Source: JABWBR01 sp036741235
GTDB lineage: Bacteria; Bacteroidota; Bacteroidia; Chitinophagales; Saprospiraceae
NCBI GenBank assembly: GCA_036741235.1
Contig: DAINSQ010000116.1
Coordinates: 1-15,182, forward strand
Direction of reading: 5' to 3'
DNA length: 15,182 nucleotides
The notes beneath the pieces are model-generated. The model ran no database searches. It saw only the letters and a list, made by a program, of their open reading frames with translations, and had not been told where the DNA came from. Within the stretch, counting starts at the first letter, position 1. Every line of letters starts with the position of its first letter. Shown one piece after another: positions 6,778 through 14,740 of the stretch. The translations under genes were made by a program, and so were the position numbers.

Positions 6778-7746
6778 TTAGCGGCGTACAGTATCAAACA
6801 TCAGTGCAAAAGTAAGTTCATGCGAGGTACCAAAAGGGACATTGAAGGCAGATATGTTATAATCAAATGCATACCCGATTTTGACGTTGGCATTTTCGTG
6901 AAATAGTTCCGGAATATTTAACCCGGCTTCGAGATGTACGATACCATTGATATTAAACCCTCCTCCGGCCCAGAAGGTGCGTGTGGGTTGTATGCGGGCA
7001 GTAAGGTCTATATTGACAGGCGCGCCCTCCACCCTTTTAAACCAGGCAGAAACTTCTACAAACGCCTCTTCATTGATAAAATGATACCAACCCGCCGTGC
7101 CAAATAAATGTGGTACCCTGTTGAGTGTAACTTTGCGATCGGGGGTATAAATTTCTGCTATCGTGCCCAAAAGTTGTGGCATTGAAATGCCTGCATAGAT
7201 ATTATCTTCATCAAAAAAACCGCCCTGCAATCGTTTGTAATAAAATGCGCCCACACTCAAATCCATTTTCGTAACGGCCACATCCAGGTCGGGAATATTG
7301 GGGTCGTCGGGATGCGCCCACTCAATGCGATCGGCGTCAATTCGGTATTGAACTGCACCTGCGCCGATACCTATGGAAAAACCTCCAAAGTAAGGATCAG
7401 CGGCAAAAACGCTGCCCAGTCTGCCAAAAACACCGGTAACGGAATAAGGCCCCGTGCGGTCGTTCAATAACATCAAACCGGAGAGCAATTCGAAATCACT
7501 GTCAAAGTTGGATATGAATTCACCCGACAAATGGGCGGTGCGAGGCGTCTCTTTTTGAGAAATCCATTGCGCGCGGTAATTTGCCTGAATACTGGCATTA
7601 TAATCGTAAAGGAAAAAGTCGCTATGTACGGCGCCAGGATTGATGATGCTCTGGAAATTGCGAAACTGGCTGTAATAGGGCAACTGTTGGGCTATGGCTG
7701 TTTGAGTGGCAAACAGGCAAATCAGGTGTAACAATCTGAATTTCAT
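6778..7746 (-). CDS. PorP/SprF-family type IX secretion membrane protein
   Basis: The 322-aa protein has a signal peptide ending near residue 19 (ATQTAIA|QQ). The mature N-terminus, QQLPYYSQFRNFQSIINPGA, matches the family hallmark of an aromatic/Q stretch followed by a conserved NP. The remainder is beta-rich with alternating aromatics, Gly-rich turns (FGGFSIGIGAGAVQYRID) and a terminal strand LTFALMFDTVRR, as expected of an outer membrane barrel. Family members act in type IX secretion or surface anchoring of large adhesins and are often encoded beside their client. Here the gene is the fifth of the sigma-factor operon, 31 bp after the caspase gene, and the likely client is the SprB-like protein at 14737 (inference). 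Its length of about 320 aa is normal for the family. Confidence 0.9.
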   Translation of the reverse strand: MKFRLLHLICLFATQTAIAQQLPYYSQFRNFQSIINPGAVHSDFFLYDYNASIQANYRAQWISQKETPRTAHLSGEFISNFDSDFELLSGLMLLNDRTGPYSVTGVFGRLGSVFAADPYFGGFSIGIGAGAVQYRIDADRIEWAHPDDPNIPDLDVAVTKMDLSVGAFYYKRLQGGFFDEDNIYAGISMPQLLGTIAEIYTPDRKVTLNRVPHLFGTAGWYHFINEEAFVEVSAWFKRVEGAPVNIDLTARIQPTRTFWAGGGFNINGIVHLEAGLNIPELFHENANVKIGYAFDYNISAFNVPFGTSHELTFALMFDTVRR

Positions 7747-7777
7747 AGCTGGGTGGCGTGGTTAAGTGTTAGTAATG

Positions 7778-10777
7778 CTATTTCCCCAGCAGGATGGTTT
7801 CAGCGCCTTGACCGGCGCGTACCATAAGCGGGTGTTGCGATGTAGTTGTTTTAGGGCGTTTGGAGGCTACTAGCTCGGGCACCTGCTTTTCCAGATAGCG
7901 AAAGAGTTCAGCCGTATCCAGCCGGCGATTTCCATCCAGGTCGATTTGGGCGGATGCAGCGCCGTCAAAAACATCAAATGCCTGCAGGATAGCCTCTGTA
8001 AAAGCGCCGTTTTGCCATTGATCGTCTTCATAACTGTATTCGTTGGCGCGGCAGGAGACCAACAGGTTGAGCTCGCGTTGCATTTGCGCCCATTGCGCCA
8101 TAGCAGCGCCCAGGTTCCGGGAAGCATTTCCACTTTTGCAGGCGTCTACTATAAATAGTTTGTGGCAATCGATAGCTTGCAGATAATTGACAACTTCCGT
8201 CTCAAAATCCAGACTGGTTTCTTCCAAAAAGGGGCTATCGTAATCGCTGGTAGCAATACGGAAACTACCGGTTTGGCTGTTTAACCCATGAGAGGAAATA
8301 AAAATCACCAGTAAGTCATTAGAGCTGATCTGCCGGTCGGCATACCGGTACTGCAACCTGCGCAGCGCTTTCAGAATGCCTGTTTTGGTGGTTTCTGCTT
8401 CGTTCAGCAGCGTGTCGGTGAAAACGGTCTGGAAAATATCCCCGGGCGACTGGCGGGAGGCCAGCGAACGGGCAAAAAGTGCGGCGTCATTCACCGTATA
8501 TTTTAAATCGACGGTAGGCACCCCAATAGCCACAATATGCAAATTGGGTTTTCGAGGCGTGTAAATGATATTCAGCGGTTCGGTCTGACTGCGCCCGGCG
8601 CCGTTGTCAACTATAGCTTTAAACGTGTTTTTGCCTTCGCGCAGCGGCACTTTTTGTTGAAAGGTGCGACTGTATTTAGTGCCCTTCAATAATACCTCAT
8701 CCATTTTTTGTCCGCTCTCGCAAGGCTGGCCATTGATTTCGATACAAAAGTGCTGTCGCTCGATGGGTTTATTAGAGACAACTTTGACTGAGATGATGAT
8801 TTCGTTGTCGTGCCAAACTATTTCCGGTTTTTCAAATTGATCGGGATTCGGAGAAAGCCAAATTGCGGTCAACTGGTTGGCGCCGGCGGGTTTTCCCTGT
8901 TCAGTTTCCGCAGTAGTTGCTATAATGTCCGTCAGCTTGAGGGTGGTGGTATCCTCGTGTTGGAAACCGGCATCGGCAGCCCTGACTTTCAACCAGGCAT
9001 CTCCTGGCGCTAGCCGTTGTATTTTGATGTCTTTTGTTTTGATCCCTCCGGGAAGGATTTCACCCAAATAAGATTCGCGCGATACCTGCAACTGGTCTGA
9101 CGAACTCAGGAATAGGCTGACGCCTTGCGCTACACCCTTACCATCATTGCGTACGTTGAGACTGACCACTTCGTCCCGGCCGCCTTTGTTGGGAACTGTT
9201 TCGGCTGTAACAGACAAGACGGGGGCGGAAAGACTGCCGACTTGCAGGGTAAACAATATTTCATCACTGATGGCTCTTTTGCCATGAAACACCTGTATTT
9301 TAAACGTATGAGCGCCGGGAGGTTCGTTTTCCGGAATAAAAAGCGGTAATCCGAATTGTTGTACCGTATTACCCGGCAGCACAGGCAATACCGCTTTGCG
9401 CAACGGCAGCGGCGAGGCAAAGTCGCCGGCGGTTTCCACTTCAACATGCAAGCCGGTCAGCCCTTCATTTGATGAATTTATCAAAGCCAAAGGCAAAAAG
9501 GTGCGCTTGCCAGGTTCGGCAAACTGCCCATTGGGGTAATAAACGCCTTTTACTGCTATGTCGATAGGAGTAGAAGGCGGGTGGGTGCGATTACTCTCCG
9601 TCAATTTCAGCAGATAAGCCTGCTCCGCTTTGAGCACCTGCCGGCCGGAGAAGCCCGCGGCAATAAGGCTGCCGTCACTGCACTGAAATATGGCATTGGC
9701 TTCGTCGTTTAATTTACTGCCATAATATCGTTCCTGAGGGGCTCCCCCTTTTCCGTCGGATAAAATAACCCAGGCCCGGTCCCGGCGGCTGCCCCGCTGA
9801 AAGGATTTGCCCCGGCCTGCAAAACAAAGGCGATTATCGTGTAAACGGACAAATTGACTGAGTTGGTCGTCTTCGCGACCGCCAATAGGATACCACCCTT
9901 TTACTTCGCCGTTAAGCGCCGATAATCGCATCAGAAAACCATCCTCGCGATTTTTTCTGCTGTGCGTCCAGCCGGTAATGCCCAGGGTGTGTTCATCGAG
10001 TACATTGATATCAAGAGCCATGCCCGGCTGGTCTTTTAGCAAAAGCTTGTCGATAATCGTTTTGCCGTTAGTCGCATCAAGCGAAGCGGCCCAAAGCCGT
10101 TCACCCTTTTTTGTTTTTACATACCCGGCGAGCCAAAGCCGATCATCGGCAGTCAGCATAGCAGAACCTACTGCGGTAAACATACCATTATGCTGGATTT
10201 TTTTCTCCCAGACGATTCGGCCGGAAGCATCGAGGCGCAAGGCCCAGGCATATGGGCCGCTGATACCTGCGGCCAAAAAACCGCCGTCGGCGAGCGAAAA
10301 TACATTGGTAAATTCGTCATCGGCAGGCGAGCCCAGGATAAATTCCCTTTCAGAATGGCCATCTTCTCCCAACAGTAACAACCAACCGTCTTTGCCGCCA
10401 AAGTATTGCGACCTGGATCGCGATTTTGGAGATGGCTGGGATGAATATCCGGCAACCAGCCAGCGCCCATCAAGGGCAACAGAAATATCGTGCGCGCCAT
10501 CATCGCCGTCGCGCCCAATGTAACGCTCTTTTTTTTGCTTTAATTCCTTGTCTGTGAGCAATAAATATATATCGCTCCCTCCATTTTCACCCCTCGAGGT
10601 GTACCCCGCAATGGCAAGGTCACCTCGCCAGTTTTCAGCAATGGCTTCGGCAATATCCTCCCCGCCCTGACCGGTTTGCACTTCTGCAAGCGGTTCTTCG
10701 GGAAGTCTTTGACCTTTGGCGAAAGGAATGATCACCAGCAGACAGGCAGCAAATGAGAATAATTTGAACAATGTCAT
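7778..10777 (-). CDS. Secreted multidomain caspase-family (C14) protease
   Basis: The 999-aa protein has a signal peptide of about 22 residues. Residues 30-395 contain seven blade-like units, each with a strand of the LVAGYSS type (near 54, 106, 167, 214, 265, 317, 371; spacing 47-61), suggesting a seven-bladed beta-propeller. Residues 405-515 and 518-615 look like CARDB-type beta-sandwiches, and 655-740 like a further Ig-like domain. The caspase domain spans about 745-935 with catalytic His in FISSHG (H830) and Cys in VDACKSG (C880). A perfect EF-hand-type loop, DLDGNRRLDTAE (946-957), follows. Both catalytic residues are present, so activity is expected. The signal peptide places it outside the cytoplasm, unlike defence caspases. 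It starts 38 bp after the C1 protease gene. I see no T9SS C-terminal sorting domain. Confidence 0.92.
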   Translation of the reverse strand: MTLFKLFSFAACLLVIIPFAKGQRLPEEPLAEVQTGQGGEDIAEAIAENWRGDLAIAGYTSRGENGGSDIYLLLTDKELKQKKERYIGRDGDDGAHDISVALDGRWLVAGYSSQPSPKSRSRSQYFGGKDGWLLLLGEDGHSEREFILGSPADDEFTNVFSLADGGFLAAGISGPYAWALRLDASGRIVWEKKIQHNGMFTAVGSAMLTADDRLWLAGYVKTKKGERLWAASLDATNGKTIIDKLLLKDQPGMALDINVLDEHTLGITGWTHSRKNREDGFLMRLSALNGEVKGWYPIGGREDDQLSQFVRLHDNRLCFAGRGKSFQRGSRRDRAWVILSDGKGGAPQERYYGSKLNDEANAIFQCSDGSLIAAGFSGRQVLKAEQAYLLKLTESNRTHPPSTPIDIAVKGVYYPNGQFAEPGKRTFLPLALINSSNEGLTGLHVEVETAGDFASPLPLRKAVLPVLPGNTVQQFGLPLFIPENEPPGAHTFKIQVFHGKRAISDEILFTLQVGSLSAPVLSVTAETVPNKGGRDEVVSLNVRNDGKGVAQGVSLFLSSSDQLQVSRESYLGEILPGGIKTKDIKIQRLAPGDAWLKVRAADAGFQHEDTTTLKLTDIIATTAETEQGKPAGANQLTAIWLSPNPDQFEKPEIVWHDNEIIISVKVVSNKPIERQHFCIEINGQPCESGQKMDEVLLKGTKYSRTFQQKVPLREGKNTFKAIVDNGAGRSQTEPLNIIYTPRKPNLHIVAIGVPTVDLKYTVNDAALFARSLASRQSPGDIFQTVFTDTLLNEAETTKTGILKALRRLQYRYADRQISSNDLLVIFISSHGLNSQTGSFRIATSDYDSPFLEETSLDFETEVVNYLQAIDCHKLFIVDACKSGNASRNLGAAMAQWAQMQRELNLLVSCRANEYSYEDDQWQNGAFTEAILQAFDVFDGAASAQIDLDGNRRLDTAELFRYLEKQVPELVASKRPKTTTSQHPLMVRAGQGAETILLGK

Positions 10778-10815
10778 GCAATCAATTGGCGCTGTAATTG
10801 AATACTAATCCATTT

Positions 10816-12297
10816 TTACTCGGCCACCACTCGCAAGATCAGCGATACAACATTTCTCTCCGGAGTTGTGAGCGCGTTGAAAGCCATTTTATCCGTTGCG
10901 TATCGAATATCTTTTGCGGGGGCAAGCAAATCGCCGAATACCTGATTTATCCGTTGCGGCAATTCGCCGACGCCGGCTTGCAGCCGTGCAAAACGGGCCT
11001 CGAAATCGGGGATTTCAGACTCGCAAAACAAGATGCACAGAAAATCTTCTCCAGGTGTACTAAGCTGTAATACGCTTTCTTCTCCCGGGATGACGATTTC
11101 TGCTGTTTTTTCCAGGATAAAGCCCGCCGATCTGCCTGCGACGGCAATTTTTGGAAAATGCAAATTGACCCTTCCGTCCGGATTTTGGCTAAAAATATAG
11201 GCATAACGCCCCCTGGGTATTTCCCTGGCTACCAATTGGAATACATCGCCGGCAGAGAACACCCCCTGTATGGGTTCATACCAGCGTGAAGCGGTATTGC
11301 GAGATACTGCTACCTCTTCAAACCAGGGCATTTCAGCTCCATCAGCCGTTGTGAGGTAGCCGGCGGGCCGGCGGAAGACAAATTCACCGGTCAAGGTGTT
11401 TGAGCCAGGCGCAGCAATTATATCCTCCGATTGTTGTTTGGGCAAATTGGCATCACCGGGCAGCAATACGTATGCATAGCGGCATAGTCGTTCGAAATCG
11501 TCATAAGGTATTTTGACAAAACCGCTATTGGCCCAGCCGGCGCCGAAACTGTTCAGGAGCTCAAACTGACGCTCTACGTTATCATAACCAACTACAACAA
11601 GCGCATGATAGCCCGAGATTGCCTCATCAGGGCCGGGATTCCATACACGCGAACCGGGCCGGAGATCCCAAAAACTTTGCGTAACGCCAAGTCCGATGAT
11701 TAACGGGGTTTGGGTAGCCAATACCTTGCATGCTTTGGCACTTTTGCTTTTGGGCAGTTCATCCAGTTCAAATACGGCGGCGTAATCGCGTATACGGAAC
11801 TGAGCCGCCTCGCCTATAGGGCCGGCGCCGGGCCGTACAAGGCAGTTTTGTTTGTTAAAATTGAAAGTAGTTTCCAGACAATCGCCGGTGGTATGCAGCA
11901 ATGCCAGGGCATCTTCAATATATGCGCCGGCGGCGCAATCACCGCTGCTCAGTTTTATTTGGTTGTAAATAAAAGCGGCTGAATTGGCCATATCTGTGGC
12001 CGCAGCAGGGTCAGTAATGCCTGCCTGCTGTGCGCGCATGATGGTCAATGCGCCATAACCGGTTGCCCATCCTACACAGGCGCCGGTGCTACCCTGATCG
12101 CCGGGGACGGGACAATAAGGCCGAAGGCTGACTTTCAGGGGCACCTCATTGTATTTCCTGCCGCTGTATACGGGCAGTTGGGAAAGCCGGCTGTATTTGC
12201 CGTCTTCAACAAGCAACCCGCGCTGAGCACGAGCGGGCCAACCGATAACGGCCGTCATAAAAAGGCAAAGTAAAATATGCTTTGTGAACGCGTTCAT
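10816..12297 (-). CDS. Secreted papain-like (C1) cysteine protease with DUF4384-like tail
   Basis: The 493-aa protein has a signal peptide cut near residue 24 (PARA|Q). The C1A fold covers about 50-280: oxyanion Gln and nucleophile in QGSTGACVGWA (Q68, C74), catalytic His in SGYHALVVVGYD (H231) and Asn in LNSFGAGWANSG (N249). The whole catalytic set is present and spaced as in papain. There is no long propeptide between signal peptide and catalytic core. Residues about 335-430 resemble DUF4384 (GRYAYIFSQNPDGRVNLHFP and a following PGE.. strand), a domain often found beside caspase or kinase modules (from memory of the family). It is the third gene of the sigma operon, 65 bp after the anti-sigma candidate and 38 bp before the caspase gene. 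It may process surface proteins or the adjacent caspase (inference). Confidence 0.88.
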   Translation of the reverse strand: MNAFTKHILLCLFMTAVIGWPARAQRGLLVEDGKYSRLSQLPVYSGRKYNEVPLKVSLRPYCPVPGDQGSTGACVGWATGYGALTIMRAQQAGITDPAAATDMANSAAFIYNQIKLSSGDCAAGAYIEDALALLHTTGDCLETTFNFNKQNCLVRPGAGPIGEAAQFRIRDYAAVFELDELPKSKSAKACKVLATQTPLIIGLGVTQSFWDLRPGSRVWNPGPDEAISGYHALVVVGYDNVERQFELLNSFGAGWANSGFVKIPYDDFERLCRYAYVLLPGDANLPKQQSEDIIAAPGSNTLTGEFVFRRPAGYLTTADGAEMPWFEEVAVSRNTASRWYEPIQGVFSAGDVFQLVAREIPRGRYAYIFSQNPDGRVNLHFPKIAVAGRSAGFILEKTAEIVIPGEESVLQLSTPGEDFLCILFCESEIPDFEARFARLQAGVGELPQRINQVFGDLLAPAKDIRYATDKMAFNALTTPERNVVSLILRVVAE

Positions 12298-12362
12298 GTC
12301 AGAAATACAAGGTTGGTCATTCGTGGTAATGAAATTATACGGGTTTTGTTTGTCAATTTGCG

Positions 12363-13151
12363 TTATTTTAATCGCTCCAGCTCTGATAACAATAGCCCGG
12401 CCTGATCGCCGTAAACGCTTTCAGCAGGAATGAGCCTTAATAAATCACGGGCCGAAAGCAACTCGCCGGTTTTTAGATACGCCAGGGCCAGATACCAGCG
12501 ACCGGCGTCGAGCGCAGGCGCCTGAAGGCCGCGCAGGCTGTTCTGTAAAGTTGAAATTGCCGCATGATGACGGCCGATTTGCAACTGGGTCACCCCCAGG
12601 AACAACCCTGCATTGGGGTCGCCGGTCTGTCCGTAATATTGCCCCAGCAATTCGGCGGCGCCCTCGTAGTCGCCGCGGTCATAGGCATCCATACCCCGAT
12701 CCAACTCATTCAAACTGCCAGCTTGTTGGGGGGTAATGATGACGTTTTCAAGCGGCTTGAAATGACTTTCGTAATACTGCCCCACGTCCGGCTGATTGTA
12801 GCTAATCAACAGCTGGTATCCAACCCCAATACTGATTCCAACTACTACAAGTCCGGTTAGCCAAATCAGCCAACGCCCCCAGGCGCCGCTTCCCGGTCCT
12901 GATTTCGGCTTCGCCGGCGGCACCCCCTCTTCCGCAATGATTGCGCCGATGATTGCATTCAATTGTAGCTTTTCTTCATGGCGGAGCGCCATGCCAAGTT
13001 TGCTGCTGAATCGGGCCTCTTCGGCCGCTTCCGGCGATTGCGCTATGATCTCATCGAGTTCTTTCTGCGACGAAGTTTCCAACTCCCCTGCAATTTTTGC
13101 CCGAAGTTGCTCCTGAAAGCGGTTATCATCACTGTATTTGCGTTCTGTCAT
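12363..13151 (-). CDS. Single-TM TPR protein, candidate anti-sigma factor
   Basis: The protein is 262 aa from the ATG at 13151 (MTERKYSDDNRFQEQL). The frame stays open for 25 more codons to 13226, but that would overlap the sigma gene and reads as low-quality leader. Residues 1-85 are a charged, helical cytoplasmic region with LDEIIAQSPEAAEEARF. One membrane segment follows (about 93-117, WLIWLTGLVVVGISIGVGYQLL). The exported part (about 150-260) has two to three TPR units (YDRGDYEGAAELLGQYY, LAYLKTGELLSARDLL). The position, 23 bp after the sigma gene, and the topology suit a membrane anti-sigma factor with a periplasmic sensing domain. There is no cysteine in the protein, so it is not a ZAS-type zinc anti-sigma factor. 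Function is inferred from context. Confidence 0.75.
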   Translation of the reverse strand: MTERKYSDDNRFQEQLRAKIAGELETSSQKELDEIIAQSPEAAEEARFSSKLGMALRHEEKLQLNAIIGAIIAEEGVPPAKPKSGPGSGAWGRWLIWLTGLVVVGISIGVGYQLLISYNQPDVGQYYESHFKPLENVIITPQQAGSLNELDRGMDAYDRGDYEGAAELLGQYYGQTGDPNAGLFLGVTQLQIGRHHAAISTLQNSLRGLQAPALDAGRWYLALAYLKTGELLSARDLLRLIPAESVYGDQAGLLLSELERLK

Positions 13152-13174
13152 GGTATTAGATTTTGCGGCTTGGG

Positions 13175-13738
13175 TTACAAGCCCCCTAAAATGGCTTCTG
13201 TTATTTTTTTCAACTTCTTGCGGCAATCAAAAATTCGCTTGCGCAAGTTGTCGTAGTCGTAGTTCATTTTTTTTGAAATTTCCAGCAAACTCACCTCTTG
13301 CAGGTGATAAAGCCTTATTATGTCGTCGCATGGGCTTTCCAGCCGCTGTAATGCCTGGTGAACGGCATTGAGATAACGGTCTTTGACAATTGCGGCTTCC
13401 AGGTTTTCAGCGCCTTCATCTTCAACGTCTATGGGTGTAGCATCGAGCGATCCGGCAGGACGATTGCGCCTTCGCCGCAGCTCATACCGCCAGTTGTTGG
13501 CCGCCAACTGAAAAATGTAGCATTCCATTTTACCCTCTTCCTGATAGCGCCCCTCCTGCACTGCCGTCCACAACTGCAGCATCGTAATCTGGATAATCTC
13601 GCGAGCATCCTCGTCAGTGCCGCTGTTTTTGCGCACATGACCGGCAATCATAGGGGAATGTTGCCGGTAGAGGTACCGAAGTATAAGCTCGTCTTTGGCC
13701 TTTAGCCCTTCCAGTATTTGTGTTACCGTATAATTCAT
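13175..13738 (-). CDS. ECF-type RNA polymerase sigma factor
   Basis: The 187-aa protein is of normal ECF length. Region 2 spans about 20-92 (LYRQHSPMIAGHVRK..., DAREIIQITMLQLWTAV, YIFQLAANNWRYELRRRR) and region 4 about 122-182 (ALQRLESPCDDIIRLYHLQEVSLLEISKKMNY plus the basic recognition helix NLRKRIFDCRKKLKK). No region 3 or C-terminal extension is present. It heads a five-gene minus-strand operon with tight spacing. The conserved bipartite motif stands 47 nt upstream of the ATG, so it probably activates its own transcription. I cannot assign it to a numbered ECF group. Confidence 0.92.
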   Translation of the reverse strand: MNYTVTQILEGLKAKDELILRYLYRQHSPMIAGHVRKNSGTDEDAREIIQITMLQLWTAVQEGRYQEEGKMECYIFQLAANNWRYELRRRRNRPAGSLDATPIDVEDEGAENLEAAIVKDRYLNAVHQALQRLESPCDDIIRLYHLQEVSLLEISKKMNYDYDNLRKRIFDCRKKLKKITEAILGGL

Positions 13739-13785
13739 CAGCTTTTATCGTGCTTTGCCCGCTGCTAATTTCGATTTACAAAGGC

Positions 13786-13814
13786 ATATTGCGAACAATT
13801 TGGAATGTTACCAT
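13786..13814 (-). promoter_or_regulatory. Shared ECF-type promoter motif, sigma factor gene
   Basis: On the minus strand this reads ATGGTAACATTC, ten bases, GCAATAT, so it differs from the other three copies at four positions while keeping GGTAACATT, the 10-nt spacer and GCAATA. It is 47 nt before the sigma gene. The variant form fits a weaker autoregulatory promoter (inference). Confidence 0.72.
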
Positions 13815-13866
13815 ATTTTATAGTTTTTTTTATCGCTTGTCGTTTTTTTATAAATAAATAATCGGC
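13815..13866. promoter_or_regulatory. AT-rich spacer between back-to-back promoters
   Basis: This 52-bp stretch lies between the two divergent motif copies and consists mostly of T and A runs (tttttttta, ttttttataaataaataa). It is upstream of both putative -35 elements, so it could act as a shared UP element or as a DNA-bending region. No other feature is visible in it. Confidence 0.4.
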
Positions 13867-13895
13867 CCGGTAACATTTCTTATCTTTTGCAATAC
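13867..13895 (+). promoter_or_regulatory. Shared ECF-type promoter motif, FnIII/adhesin genes
   Basis: On the plus strand this reads CCGGTAACATTT, ten bases, GCAATAC, exactly as in the minus-strand copies at 4963 and 6734. The distance to the ATG at 13931 is 35 nt. It is expected to drive the FnIII/CARDB-like gene and the overlapping adhesin gene in concert with the divergent sigma operon. Confidence 0.8.
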
Positions 13896-13930
13896 ACCAT
13901 CGATCAATCGCTTTTACTTATCAAATTTAT

Positions 13931-14740
13931 ATGCTGATGAAAAAATTGCCGGCACTATTTGCGCTGCTTTGTATTGGTTTTTACCTGAGAAGCCAGGAAA
14001 CGCCGATCCCTATGGGAGCGCCAAACCCAATGAATACAGATGCGCCGGTAAGTATTCCGGCCCCGGAGAATGTGGTGGCCAGCGACGGCACTTATGACAA
14101 ATTTGTACTGGTGCGGTGGGATAATAGCGAACACGCCACTGCTTATAAGGTATTTCGCACTACCGACCCTCAGAAGTCTGCACTACAGGAGGTCACTCCC
14201 AATTGGCAGAAAAGCACCTGGGTATGCGACTATACTGCAGTTAGAGGAGTAAAATATTTTTATATCGTTGTAGCCGGCAACGGCGCCAAATTGTCGGCTA
14301 CGAGCCGCTTCGACAAAGGTTTTGTGCGCGATAAACCGCTCGCAATTGAAGATCAGGAGGCGCTTACCCAAAACGAAGCCTATGGCGCCCCGCATTTTAT
14401 TTATCTACTCGCTTCTGATGTAAAAGCGCCCGAATCAGCCAAAGCCGGTACCGAAGTAGCCCTGGAAGCCAGATTGCAGAATATATTTGACCTGCCAACC
14501 CCCCAAACAGAAATACGTGTATTTTTATCTACCAATACTACCCTGGATTGGGATGACACGCTGCTGGGTCGCCGGAACCTGAGCAGCATCCCCCCTAATG
14601 CTACTTTCATTTTGCAGGAAAAACTGATTGTGCCCGGCGATGCACTGCCCGGCGAATATTACCTGATTGTGGTATGTTCTTCCGCCGGAGATATTTTGAA
14701 TAGCAAAACCGATTCTACTATTATTCAAATTGTAAGATGA
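13931..14740 (+). CDS. Secreted FnIII / CARDB-like domain protein
   Basis: The 269-aa protein begins MLMKKLPALFALLCIGFYLRSQ, a signal peptide ending near residue 21; an ATG two codons in is equally possible. Residues about 43-134 form an FnIII domain (PENVVASDGTYDKFVLVRWDNSEHATAYKVFRT, then YFYIVVAGNG). Residues about 157-269 are a CARDB-like beta-sandwich (VALEARLQNI..., VFLSTNTTLDWDDTLLG, GEYYLIVVCSSAGDILNS). No catalytic motif, membrane anchor or T9SS sorting domain is seen. Its stop codon overlaps the start of the adhesin gene by ATGA, indicating translational coupling, so it is probably a small surface or periplasmic partner of that adhesin (inference). Confidence 0.85.
   Translation: MLMKKLPALFALLCIGFYLRSQETPIPMGAPNPMNTDAPVSIPAPENVVASDGTYDKFVLVRWDNSEHATAYKVFRTTDPQKSALQEVTPNWQKSTWVCDYTAVRGVKYFYIVVAGNGAKLSATSRFDKGFVRDKPLAIEDQEALTQNEAYGAPHFIYLLASDVKAPESAKAGTEVALEARLQNIFDLPTPQTEIRVFLSTNTTLDWDDTLLGRRNLSSIPPNATFILQEKLIVPGDALPGEYYLIVVCSSAGDILNSKTDSTIIQIVR

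Noticed and set aside
7434..7441. CCGGTAAC on the plus strand
   Set aside because: It is inside the PorP coding region, with no GCAATAC at the proper spacing and no gene downstream on that strand.
12309..12350. TTGACA and TATAAT-like boxes before the C1 protease gene (minus strand)
   Set aside because: The spacer is about 11 bp, too short for a sigma-70 promoter, and Bacteroidota use a different consensus.
13152..13226. Upstream start of the anti-sigma candidate overlapping the sigma gene
   Set aside because: The extra 25 residues look unrelated to the rest, and the ATG at 13151 gives ordinary operon spacing.
13670..13681. GGTAAC near the 5' end of the sigma gene
   Set aside because: It lies in the coding sequence just after the start codon and has no GCAATAC partner.
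13881..13889. TAnnTTTG-like box near 13881
   Set aside because: It lies in the variable spacer of the ECF motif and is not shared by the other copies; no -33 TTTG is seen at the right distance.
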